DNA of 64,000 bases. Source: Heterobasidion occidentale. Lineage: Eukaryota; Basidiomycota; Agaricomycetes; Russulales; Bondarzewiaceae. The DNA lies in assembly GCA_039111635.1 (NCBI GenBank), contig JBCAQO010000009.1, forward strand, positions 1,178,001 through 1,242,000, read 5' to 3'. The notes beneath the pieces were generated by a model, which was not told the origin of the DNA, searched no databases, and was given only the letters and a program-made list of their open reading frames with translations. Shown piece by piece: positions 1 to 9,193 of this stretch; position 1 is the first letter of the stretch; every line of letters starts with the position of its first letter. The translations under genes were made by a program, and so were the position numbers.

Positions 1-306
1 CGGACATGAGGGACGAGGGAGCCAGAGAACAAGGGAACCCTCAACCCAGGCGAAGCAGTCCTAGAAGAACTCGACCCAAGAGATCGGACTCCAAACCGTC
101 CTCGAGATAACGAATTGAAGGAGCGCATCCACACATTGGTAGAAGAACTCCAGTCCGCCAGCGCCCGATCAGCGAACTACTTCCTGGACTCGAGCGGAAC
201 TAGACGCCTGGGACGAGGTCGAAGGTGACAATTACGATGACACCGACCCCTATTATAGGCCGGATGAAGGATATGGGGACTACGGAGACATTGGCGGAGG
301 ATACTA
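1..306 (+). pseudogene. C-terminal end of the third ORF of the second family-A copy
   Basis: Homologous to the end of the ORF at 13104-14427. The coiled-coil part (about 50-180) has several one-base differences that break its frame. The last 36 codons (about 199-303) are open and encode the same acidic tail (ELDAWDEVEGDN.. to ..GDIGGGY). In that tail 13 codons differ synonymously from element A and only one non-synonymously (Thr/Ala), and the stop is TAG instead of TAA. The protein is not recognised. A nucleic-acid or Gag-binding role would be a guess. Confidence 0.6.
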
Positions 307-1049
307 GACGAGGGAGTCGAGGAACCCCTTGTCGACAACAAGGTGACGGAGAGGAAAGGACCCCTCCGCACCACAGGTACCGGTTTCACGCACAGGACGC
401 CGGAACGGACGTCCTGCATGACGAAACTGTGAAAAGATAAGAAGGCAGGGGGAAGTACCTGACCATTTCGCGTTGCAGCCCTCCGGTCTCAAGATGAAGG
501 ACAAGCATTCAACACTCTCGTTGTCAAGAGTATTCTGACAAGCGAATGGGCGCCCGCTTGGATCCCCAGTTTTACAGGGCCCTTCCGCATTAGGAGGCCC
601 TTAGGATTCACAACATAACCTTGTACTGGTACATGAATGATGCATGAATATTGGTGGGAAATCTGTGTGCATATCCGCGTTGGGGAACGGTGGATCAACC
701 TCGCTGTCAAGGTCTGACAGGTGTCTTGGACGTCCCACTTTGGATCTCCGGTTTTACAGGGTCTTTTCCGCATTAGGGGACCCTATCTGCGATGCAGGAA
801 CTGATGGCCGCACTCCATTAGTACCCCAAAACGGAGAAATAACATCCGCAACGATGTAAAACTACGAAAGGCTTGGTCCGCAATGATGATAAACTAGTTG
901 CCGTCCGGAACGACGCTAAAGCTACCAAGACCCTCGGAGCGTGGTTGTATTCTGGCAGACGGCGAAGTGAGGGCCTCCACCGTTGCAGAACCCTGCCGAC
1001 TAGGTCGAGGCGCTTCCATATTCCATACGCCCTACATTAAAAGAATATG
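1..1049 (+). mobile_element. 3' fragment of a second family-A LTR retrotransposon
   Basis: This stretch aligns along its whole length with 14118-15172 of element A. It contains the end of the third ORF (acidic Asp/Tyr/Gly-rich tail, stop at 304-306), the paired hairpin repeats near 558-600 and 739-785, and three copies of the small hairpin with TAAACTA-type tail (from 842, 875 and 900). The match ends at 1049, inside the 3' arm of a hairpin, where the contig breaks. It differs from element A by substitutions as well as indels, so it is an older, separate copy. The rest of that copy lies in the gap or outside the window. Confidence 0.85.
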
Positions 1050-1149
1050 NNNNNNNNNNNNNNNNNNNNNNNNNNNNNNNNNNNNNNNNNNNNNNNNNNN
1101 NNNNNNNNNNNNNNNNNNNNNNNNNNNNNNNNNNNNNNNNNNNNNNNNN
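1050..1149. other. assembly gap (100 N)
   Basis: Exactly 100 N, the usual placeholder for a gap of unknown length. The left contig end is in the 3' non-coding part of a family-A element. The right end starts in the middle of the reverse transcriptase of a different element (B). At least the end of A' with its LTR and the 5' LTR, gag and protease of B are missing here, or the two contigs are not truly adjacent. Confidence 0.97.
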
Positions 1150-1151
1150 AC

Positions 1152-4100
1152 AACGTACGCATGAAGGAAGGAAGCGAGAAACTAGCCGCGTTCGTCACCA
1201 ATCTAGGAATGTACGAACTCTGGTGATGTTCTTTGGATTAACCAACTCGCCGGCAACATTCCAAACTATGATGAACGCCCTCTTCAAAGACCTCATCTAC
1301 GCCGGATTAGTGGCAATCTATATGGACGACATCCTAGTATTCTCTAAAACGATGGACGATCACATCAAGACGGTTCGAAAGGTTTTACAGATCTTACAAG
1401 ACAACGACCTGTACCTACAACCCTCGAAGTGCCACTTCCACAAAAAGAAAATCGACTATCTCGGATATGTTATATCACATGGACATCTGGAAATGGACCC
1501 GATTAAAGTAGCCGGCATTATGGACTGGCCGACCCCTGGAAAAGTCAAAGAAGTGCAATCATTTTTAGGGTTTTGCAACTTTTATCGCAGATTTATCAAA
1601 GATTACTCAAAGATAGCACGACCGCTATTTGAGTTAACACAGAAGGAACGCACCTGGGATTGGACACCAGCATGCGAAGAAGCGTTTCAAACGCTAAAAC
1701 GAATATTCACAGAATCTCCGGTGCTCGTTATGCCAGACACAAGGAATCCGTTTCGCATTGAATGCGACGCTTCCGACTTTGCCACCGGAGCAGTTTTATC
1801 ACAAGTCGCCGAAGATGGAAAATGGCACCCATGTGCTTATATTTCCAAGTCGCTCTCACCTACAGAACGCAACTACCCAATCTATGATAAAGAGTTGCTA
1901 GCAGTTGTTCGAGCTTTTGAAGCTTGGCGACACTATTTGGAGGGCGCCGACCACCCGGTAGACGTCTGGACGGACCACAAGAACCTCGAATGGTTCCGTT
2001 CAAGCCAGAAACTAAACCGTCGACAAGCACGATGGTCACTCTACCTCTCGCGTTTCGACTACAAATTGACGCACAAGGCAGGAGTCACTAATAAATCCGA
2101 CGGTCTGTCACGGCGTCCAGACCATAAAAAGGGGGTGGAATTTGACAATTCAGGCGAAACACTCTTGGAGCCCAAACTTTTCAATAACACAGAAAATATC
2201 CGAAGACCTCTCGCAGAAATCAATGCCATCGATACAGACAACAGTTGGGACCCTCATCAAATACTTCACATTAGGGCAACTGGACGAGGAGGCGTTACCA
2301 TAATAGATGAAGACCTCCGGAAACGAATCATTGAAGAAAACAGGAAAGACGAATGGCTATTAGAAACCTTAGCCAAGATTAAAACCTTAGGACCTCGAAA
2401 CATGAAGAAAGGTTTACAAGAATGGAACGAAGAAGAAGGATTGGTCCTTCATCGAGGAAAGATATATGTTCCTCGGAACGAACAACTTCGTCAAGATATC
2501 ATCAAACTAAACCATGACAATCTAGCAGCAGGACATCCAGGACAAAGGGGAACTCTGGCATTAGTCGGACAAGAATTCACTTGGCCAGGAATATCAAACA
2601 CAGTTCACCAATATGTGGAAGGATGCGCCATCTGTCAATCCACCAAGAACGACACACATCCCACCATGGTGCCCCTACAACCAACAGAAATCCCAGATCG
2701 ACCCTTCGGAACAAAACCATGGATTTTATTACAGATCTGCCAGAATCAAATGGATACGACTCGCTACATGTAGTAACCGATCGATTCACCAAAACCGCAG
2801 TAATAACTCCATGCCTGAAAACCATCGACTCGGATGGAACGGCCAAAATCTTACTAGAAAACACCTGGAGACGCTATGGATTGCCAGATAAAATCATATC
2901 GGATAGAGGAACTCAATTCGCTTCAAAAGTAGCGCAAGCCCTGCTCAAAGAATTAGGAATCAAATCTGCTTTAAGCACAGCCTATCACCCGCAGACGGAC
3001 GGTGCTACTGAACGAATGAATCAGGAATTGGAACAATACCTAAGAGCATTTTGCAGCTCTTCACAGGACGATTGGGCCGGACTAATCCCCTACGCGGAAT
3101 ACGCCCACAACACCCATCAGCACTCAGCCACGCAGAAGTCACCATTTGAACTTCTCCATGGATATCAACCACGGGCTTACCCAGCCATCATCGGAAACAC
3201 GAATGTCCCCACCGCCGATGCTCGCCTCGAAGCTCTGCAACGTGCCAGGAAGGAAGCACAAGCCAGCCTCGAAATTGCAGCCGAAGCCATGAGGATACAG
3301 CACGACCGTTTTGGAACGGACCTGCCACCTTTCAAGAAAGGAGATCAAGTATGGCTCGATGGGAAGAACATCCACACCGATCACCCATCAGAGAAACTGA
3401 GACCCAAACGCTTTGGGCCATTTGAAATCACTGACACCATAGGAAATGTCAACTTCAGGTTGAAACTGCCCAACAGCTGGAAGCGCATTCACGACGTCTT
3501 CCATGCTAGTCGACTCACGCCCTACAAGGAAAACGAAGTCTATGGCCCGAACTACCCTAAACCGGCTCCGGACCTGATCGAAGGGCAAGAAGAATTCGAA
3601 GTCGAAGCCATTGTCGGAGCTAGGCGCTTCGGACGATGGAAGATCCTGCAGTACCTGATCAAATGGAAGGGCTACCCGGAATCGGACAACTCTTGGGAAG
3701 CCGCGGCAAACGTCACTAACGCACAAGAAGCCATAAAGGACTTCTACCGCCGGCACCCTCGGGCAGTCAAAGGAATGGAAGCCTCCATTCTGGCCCTGGT
3801 GATCGAATTAGAACTCAACAGAGTAGCCGAAGAAGATCAAATCAGAAAGAAGCTCGAGAAGCATCCGATCGGAAAGAAGCTTCTCGCTACAGGATTAGCT
3901 ATCCCCCAGATCATGGAAGAGATCAACAAACGAATGACGCAGCTAAAGAGGCCGCCCCTGGTTCCTCGATCAAAAGTGCCACCACCGGCGATCAACGATC
4001 GAGAAGCGCAGCCAAAGAAGCCCAATATAGATTCGTCTCGATCAAAGCTGCAGCAGAAGCGATCGGACAACTCTAATTGGCGGACTCAAGCATACCAGGA

Positions 4101-4152
4101 GCTACAAAAGCAGACCAACCGAGGATTGGCATGGCCAGGCAAACGACTATGA
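1152..4152 (+). pseudogene. pol of element B: RT (partial), RNase H, integrase, chromodomain
   Basis: Polyprotein for reverse transcription and integration. Visible in order: RT from about one third in, with the YMDD box near 1320; RNase H with TDHKNLEWF near 1972; the integrase HHCC zinc finger (HDNLAAGH then CAIC, 2512-2640); the DDE core (TDLPESNGYD 2732, SDRGTQF 2898, TDGATERMN 2995); and a C-terminal chromodomain (about 3595-3770, KWKGYPESDNSWE), which makes it a chromovirus. Two frame breaks are visible. One is a -1 step at 1218-1222, just before VMFFGLTNSPATFQ. The other is near 2700, where the frame changes between PFG and MDFITDLPE. A 120-residue Lys/Pro-rich extension follows the chromodomain. 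It is either a damaged copy or an imperfect assembly. Confidence 0.88.
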
Positions 4153-4290
4153 CCCCTTTCGACCCCACTCTATCCACAGTAGCCGTTTATACCATCGTCG
4201 CGACTCTTGCTCTCACCGCTGTCTCCATCGCCATCGCCCTTGTTCTCGGATCTGTTCACGCTGCTGCCACCATTGGCGTCTCCTCCATCG

Positions 4291-4298
4291 TATAAAAG
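4291..4298 (+). promoter_or_regulatory. internal TATA box upstream of the third ORF of element B
   Basis: TATAAAAG lies between the end of pol and the downstream ORF, 58 bases before its first ATG (4349). Element A has TATAAAAAGG in the equivalent place, 50 bases before its own third-ORF ATG. Presence in both families suggests a real promoter for a separate 3' mRNA. Transcription itself is inferred. Confidence 0.55.
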
Positions 4299-4348
4299 AC
4301 ACCCTGCATCGGACGGAAACATTCCTCAGCATCCCAGCTACAACTCGA

Positions 4349-6020
4349 ATGTCCTTTGCCCCCACACACCTCTTCCTACACAACTCCCCCCGCTACATTC
4401 TCAGTAACATCAGAATGGCTTCCACTACCACTTCTCCTCACGCCTCCAACACCTCCTCCCCCAACCCCTTCATCCTGCGCACCGTCTCCCCGCCTACTAC
4501 CACACCCACGCTCATTGACGACACAGACTCGGGTTACGACAGCGAGGATGACATCCCCTCGGAAGGCGTCCCGGTCGCAGATCCTCTTACAGAATTTGTT
4601 ATTCCCCGTTTCCCGGCCGAAATGCCAAACCCCCACATCGCCGTTCCTCCGTTGGCCTTCGCCATTCACAACAAAAACCCTCGCATTCGAATCCGCGCTA
4701 TACCCAACCCCCTCCACGACATCCGCCTCTACCAGGACCTGACTACGAACCATAGCATCTACCACCTCACGCTCGCCGAGGACGAGGCACCTATCATTCT
4801 GAACCAGCCTGGTTTGAAGAGCCCTCGTGCTTTCCTTTTCTATTTATAGCAAGCAGTCTGGGCGCAAGCCTACCAGGTTTTCTCGGGACCGCTCAACCAG
4901 ACTCAAGCTATCCTCCTCGCCAACCTCACCGTCACCTCCTACCGCATGAAAGGACTGATCAATCTCCCCGCCATCCGAAACGACATGATCAATTTCCGAC
5001 TGGGAGGAATCTTCACCACCAGCTCCATCCTCCTACAGGCGCACTCCATACCAGCCTGGCTCGATGTACTGGCGCGAATCCGCTACAAGGAGAACACGAT
5101 CCGTTGGTTCCGATTAGCAGGACATAATGGAGCACGGCTAGAGATCGAAGAGTACGTTCCTAAAGGACTACTGCCGACCCACTCCTTCCCGCTTAACAGT
5201 CGAGGGGTTCACCCCATTGCGTGCTACTGGCCCGGCGGATGTACCCCGGAGGATAACGTTAGGCCCTGGGTTATGACCAAACCGGATATACAGGAACAGG
5301 GGTTTCACCAGATCGACGCTGAGGAACCCATGACAGTCGATCCCCCGGTCAATGCCGAGTCCGATCTCCCGGCGGTAAACCCCTTTCAGCCCACCGACGA
5401 GGAGACCGCCGAATTTACGCGACCCACCAGTCCCCCTTACGACCCGAACAAGTCGTCCGGGATCGCCAGGTACTTCGGCCGCTACCGGTACCACCCCCGT
5501 CACCCCTGCTGTGTCCCCATCCCCCCCCCTACTCGGCGACGACCTCACCCGTCCTATCATTGTCGACGAAGCCTCCCCCCAGTCGCCGGACGTTCCTGTC
5601 GCAACTGAAGAGGGATGGCCTGCAGACGCACTGGACTCCGAAAACGTCTGGCCTAACCCGCCTACTCTCCCGCCTTCTCCACCCACCGACCCCGCCACTC
5701 GTAACTGCTGGGAATGTGGACGCGCCGGCCATCTCGTCGTGGGATGTCCAATCACGGGCATTCGCCAGAGAACGGACGTTACGGCGCGCGGCTTTCTTCA
5801 AGACTATGACAGGCATCGCATGCAGTCCCGGCGCCTTCGTCTACAGATGGATAGGACGGCTGAAGAATACGGATACCACAAGCAGGCGTTGGATCATTTA
5901 ATCGACACCGCGAACTGGACCGGATACCCCGCTCGGAACATCCCCACCTTCGACGAAGTTCACCTGAGGAGACCCGCCCCTACCATCGGTGCACCCGCCA
6001 AGCGCCGAAGACTTGTATAG
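4349..6020 (+). pseudogene. third ORF of element B, zinc-knuckle protein downstream of integrase
   Basis: About 555 residues if read through two breaks. The N-terminus is Ser/Thr/Pro-rich, then Asp/Glu-rich. A globular middle part follows (about 4640-5300; QTQAILLANLTVTSYRMKGL region). The C-terminus has one CCHC knuckle, CWECGRAGHLVVGC (CX2CX4HX4C, about 5706-5750), and a basic end AKRRRLV. An in-frame TAG followed by CAA at 4847-4852 interrupts the frame, and the frame changes at a run of nine C (5521-5529). A knuckle protein normally belongs to gag, upstream of pol, so this position is unusual. It could be a second Gag-like or nucleocapsid-like protein. The family is not recognised. Confidence 0.65.
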
Positions 6021-6031
6021 AGAGGGGGTAG
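6021..6031 (+). other. polypurine tract of element B
   Basis: AGAGGGGGTAG directly before the 3' LTR, overlapping nothing coding (the ORF stop is at 6018-6020). It would prime plus-strand DNA synthesis. The equivalent in element A is AGAAAGGGGGTAA. Confidence 0.8.
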
Positions 6032-6864
6032 TGTTAGGACCGCGTCCTAACACGTGCTTCGCACGTGAATGGATGGGCTGGTCAAGTGCTTCGGACTTGT
6101 TGCAGACTCGGACCGCTTTCCATGACTCCTTACCATTTACATGCTGATGCATGAACGCTGACTTCTAGTTCCTGATTCCTGATGTGGACAGACATTGGTT
6201 CCTGACCCCCGTTCCTGGTTCTTGATCGATCGAAGATGTGGATGGACATTAGTGATTCGGATTACTATATTCGGTTATATGGCAGGTCGATGAGGTATTC
6301 TAGCTTACGGATCTCGATCGTTGACTTCGGTACCTGAGAAGCGCACGGACCAGATCTTGATCCTGCCCTAGACACTTCTGTACGTAAATAGCCGAGATGA
6401 GCTTCTAAGAAGCTCAGCTCGTTCACCTGTAATACACTCGATCTCTGCACTGCACCCGGCGTCTGGCTACCTTCTTAGCCCACGCTTCGTGATCTCTGTC
6501 AGATCTGAGAAACTCTTTGCACGGTCTGACGAAGCACTGGACTCGTCTCCCTTCCCTCCCCTCCCTCTACTCATCCGCTTCTATACCGGCTAGCTGCCTA
6601 CCGCGTTCTCAGTTGGACACCCCCTCGTGTCATCTGTTGGACAGGAGAAGATCATCCGGTTCCTCCTCATCATCGAGAAGACCTCGAAGATCACCTTCTC
6701 AATCTCTTCGAGAACAAAGCCGACAGCGACCCGAGTTCCTCGAAAGAGCCCAAAGACGATCCATCGTCTTCATCCATTGGAGTCTACGACTATACGAACC
6801 AGTGGAGGTTTAGCCTAGGGACCCCTTCGTGCATCGGTGCACGTGATAGGTCTCCGACCTAACA
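6032..6864 (+). repeat. 3' LTR of element B (833 bases)
   Basis: Starts TGTTAGGAC and ends with its inverted complement CCTAACA, directly after the polypurine tract. The first 70 bases fold into three consecutive hairpins: TGTTAGGAC/GTCCTAACA (6032-6052), CACGTGC/GCACGTG (6051-6067) and CAAGT/ACTTG (6083-6099). The last bases fold into two more: GTGCA/TGCAC (6829-6842) and TAGGT/ACCTA (6847-6861). No second copy is in the window, so the boundary rests on these termini and the polypurine tract. Confidence 0.85.
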
Positions 6865-7464
6865 ACAACCTCAATAGCGTGCAAGACCTGCTTGATCTTG
6901 CTGACGAAGATCCGGCCTCATACAATAGCGCCTGTTGTGACGCACGTATCAAGCCAGTTTATGTTAAGACCTGGTCTTCGCACGTGATGTGCCAGGAGGC
7001 TCCTGAGTCACTGAGGGACGTGCCAAATCCAGGTACGTCCGATAAAAGCACCAGCGGCTACTTGTGTGCGTAATTCGGGATGTACGAGGGATTCGTGATG
7101 GTATCGCGTCTCCAGGAATGCACAAAGGTTTTCCCACAGATGTGAGGGTACGACCTGATGCGGACCCGGATGGCAGTAGATATGCTGCCCACTAAAGTTG
7201 AGATAGAATACTGCTAGTCCTGTGTAGAACTCAGCCAGTATTGAGATGACAACTGAGTGGTTGAGGATGATAATAGAGAGAAGTGCAGGGCAAGTCAAAC
7301 CGATGCTCAAGCAGATGTTCTATTGACAATCAAGAGTCTGGCCTATTGGCAAAGACTATGATGTAGCAGAGGTATGGCTAGTACCAAAGGTCAAGAGTAA
7401 GAACAGGTGGGGAGTAACAAAGGTGAACGAGCTGGCGATACAGGTATCTGGCTCATTCTATATA
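6865..7464. other. 600 bases between elements B and A, no gene recognised
   Basis: Unique sequence between the two retrotransposons. No open frame has recognisable similarity, and I could not link it across element A to the Plavaka fragment at 17811. Confidence 0.5.
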
Positions 7465-7469
7465 TACGC
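7465..7469 (+). repeat. target-site duplication of element A (left copy)
   Basis: TACGC immediately before the 5' LTR; the same five bases follow the 3' LTR at 17521-17525. A five-base duplication is normal for Ty3/gypsy integrases and shows that both ends are the original insertion ends. Confidence 0.93.
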
Positions 7470-8118
7470 TGTTATGACTTGACCGATCGGGGCCCTTCGC
7501 GGCCGGTCTAACCGATGGATCAAGCATCACATGCTAGGCGGCTCCACTACGGAGCGTACACCAAGGTATTCGGCATGTCCTTAGGAGCCGACAAGACCGA
7601 TGGTTCTTCAAGACATCGGTAGAGGCTATATGAGAGGGACATGAGGCTTACAGAGTTCACACAGTGATAGGGAGGCATTCACATGCCATGGCTTAGGGCT
7701 TATGGGTAAGCACCTCGTTGCCACCATGATGGATCAGTGCGACTGGAGAAGTACAAGAGTAGGCGCCGATGAGAAAGACGGCGGCCACAGCTCTCCTAGG
7801 ATGGAAACCTGGAGAAGCACACGGACTCCTACCCTATACCCTATACAGTATATAAGGCCCATAGAATAGGCTGAGGATCTTCAGTCTATTCTCTTCGTTC
7901 ACTACTGTCTTCCTACAGTAGAACTTTCGTTCATTCGTATCTTCGTATACGAAGCTCTTCGTCTTACACGGTCTTCACACTGTGTAATTTAGAGCCAATC
8001 ATTATTCCCTCCTGTATCAACGTCTGATACAGTCGAGACTCCGTCCGCTACTCAGTTCATTGTGCGACCTAGGGAAGAACCTGTTACTCTTGGGTTACTG
8101 AACGAGCAGTTCATAACA
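7470..8118 (+). repeat. 5' LTR of element A (649 bases)
   Basis: TGTTATGA...TCATAACA. Compared with the 3' LTR it lacks one base in three places (GATAGGG, CATGGC, CGTCTT) and has one extra (TTGCCACC). Downstream of the TATA box the sequence is a chain of hairpins: GAATAG/CTATTC (7864-7891), CTACTGT/ACAGTAG (7902-7921), TTCGTAT/ATACGAA (7934-7953) and CTGTATC/GATACAG (8012-8032). Confidence 0.95.
7849..7856 (+). promoter_or_regulatory. TATA box of the element A LTR promoter
   Basis: TATATAAG in a pyrimidine/ATA-rich context (CCCTATACAGTATATAAGGC) in the middle of the LTR, identical in the 3' LTR at about 17250. It is the expected U3 promoter, placing the RNA start about 30 bases downstream, just before the hairpin chain. 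Confidence 0.75.
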
Positions 8119-8134
8119 CTAGAATAGACTCGCT

Positions 8135-9118
8135 TTGCCCCTACCTGCACCACACTCTGCTTGCTGCCACACTCTTTCTCACAACCCTCATCGGTGGCAT
8201 AGACCCCCACCGAAGAGAGTTACTTCACACACCCTGGAGCAAGACCTAGGCCTAGGATTTCCACCAGGCACTAGACGAACCTATAACCAATTCATCCTTA
8301 TCGCCGCCAACGCCAACATCACCGACAGGGAACAAGTTCCTTATTTCCAGAGAGGGCTTGACCCGAGGGTCATGGACAAGATCTATGACAAAGAAACTCC
8401 GCCGAAGGACACGATCCAAGATTGGGTCAACACTGCCTGTGAAATAGACGGACGCTTGAGAGCCCGAAGTGCTCAAAAGGCGATCCTAGCCAACTCCACC
8501 TCATTCCGAAGCGACTTCCTCAATCGCTTTCACCTCCAACCAGCTCGCCGCTATAACTCTACCACCGCTCCTCGAAGAATGAACAACCAGGTGGTTGACA
8601 TGGACATTGACGCCTCTCGCAAAAGAGACGCCAATCGGAACAAGCGTGTATACGATGGCAAGAGACCTGCTCCCTTCTCCTGCTACAATTGCGGAAAACC
8701 AGGGCACGGGATAGCTGATTGTCCTTCCCCTCGTAGAGGCGTTCCCCCGTCTCGAGGAAATTCGCGCAAGTCGGTGGGCAGAGGAGGTAGACGAACTCGC
8801 GCTGCAGACATGGAGGATGAAGACGAGGCAAGAATCCCCGGTGGGAACGATGCGCGACTACATCGAGGATTGGAGGAGGGGAGTTCTCATGGCCACCACC
8901 GTCGGGTACCACAACCTGGTAATTCGGTGGAACGTGAGGACCCTGCCGCGAGAAGGGGAGGACCACGCCAGAGCGATGGAGAGCGCTACGTACCGCCTAA
9001 CGGACGACGAAGCAACGGACCCATCAGTGATATAATGGCGTTCCGAGCGCTCTTCCAAGGAGTAGGGAAGGCCGAGCAAAGGCAGATGTTGGTGGATCTG
9101 GCAGAGGATTTTTCCTGA
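8135..9118 (+). pseudogene. gag of element A, N-terminal half missing
   Basis: Capsid-like C-terminal region (GLDPRVMDKIYDKETPPKD, then DWVNTACEIDGRLRAR), a basic linker, one CCHC zinc knuckle CYNCGKPGHGIADC (about 8680-8722) and a charged tail. Gag of such elements normally has a further 150-250 residues before the part seen here. In this copy the LTR end is only 16 bases from the ATG and the first 45 residues are low-complexity, so the 5' half of gag and a standard primer-binding site appear deleted. No TGG-type primer-binding site is visible after 8118. The ATG at 8135 is the first in frame and may not be natural. Confidence 0.75.
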
Positions 9119-9193
9119 CCTCTCCTTCACCAGCCGAAGAGAGAGGGGGGGAAACTCGAGTATGATTCCCCGCCATACATTCGAATTGGAGCA

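Larger units (their letters stand above)
1150..6864 (+). mobile_element. Ty3/gypsy chromovirus 'B', 5' half missing
   Basis: Order seen: reverse transcriptase (from its middle), RNase H, integrase with chromodomain, an internal TATA box, a zinc-knuckle ORF, a polypurine tract and the 3' LTR. The 5' LTR, gag and protease would lie in or beyond the gap, so no target duplication can be checked; the five bases after the LTR are ACAAC (6865-6869). Pol is clearly related to that of element A but not the same family: LTR sequence, third ORF and 3' non-coding region are all different. Confidence 0.9.
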
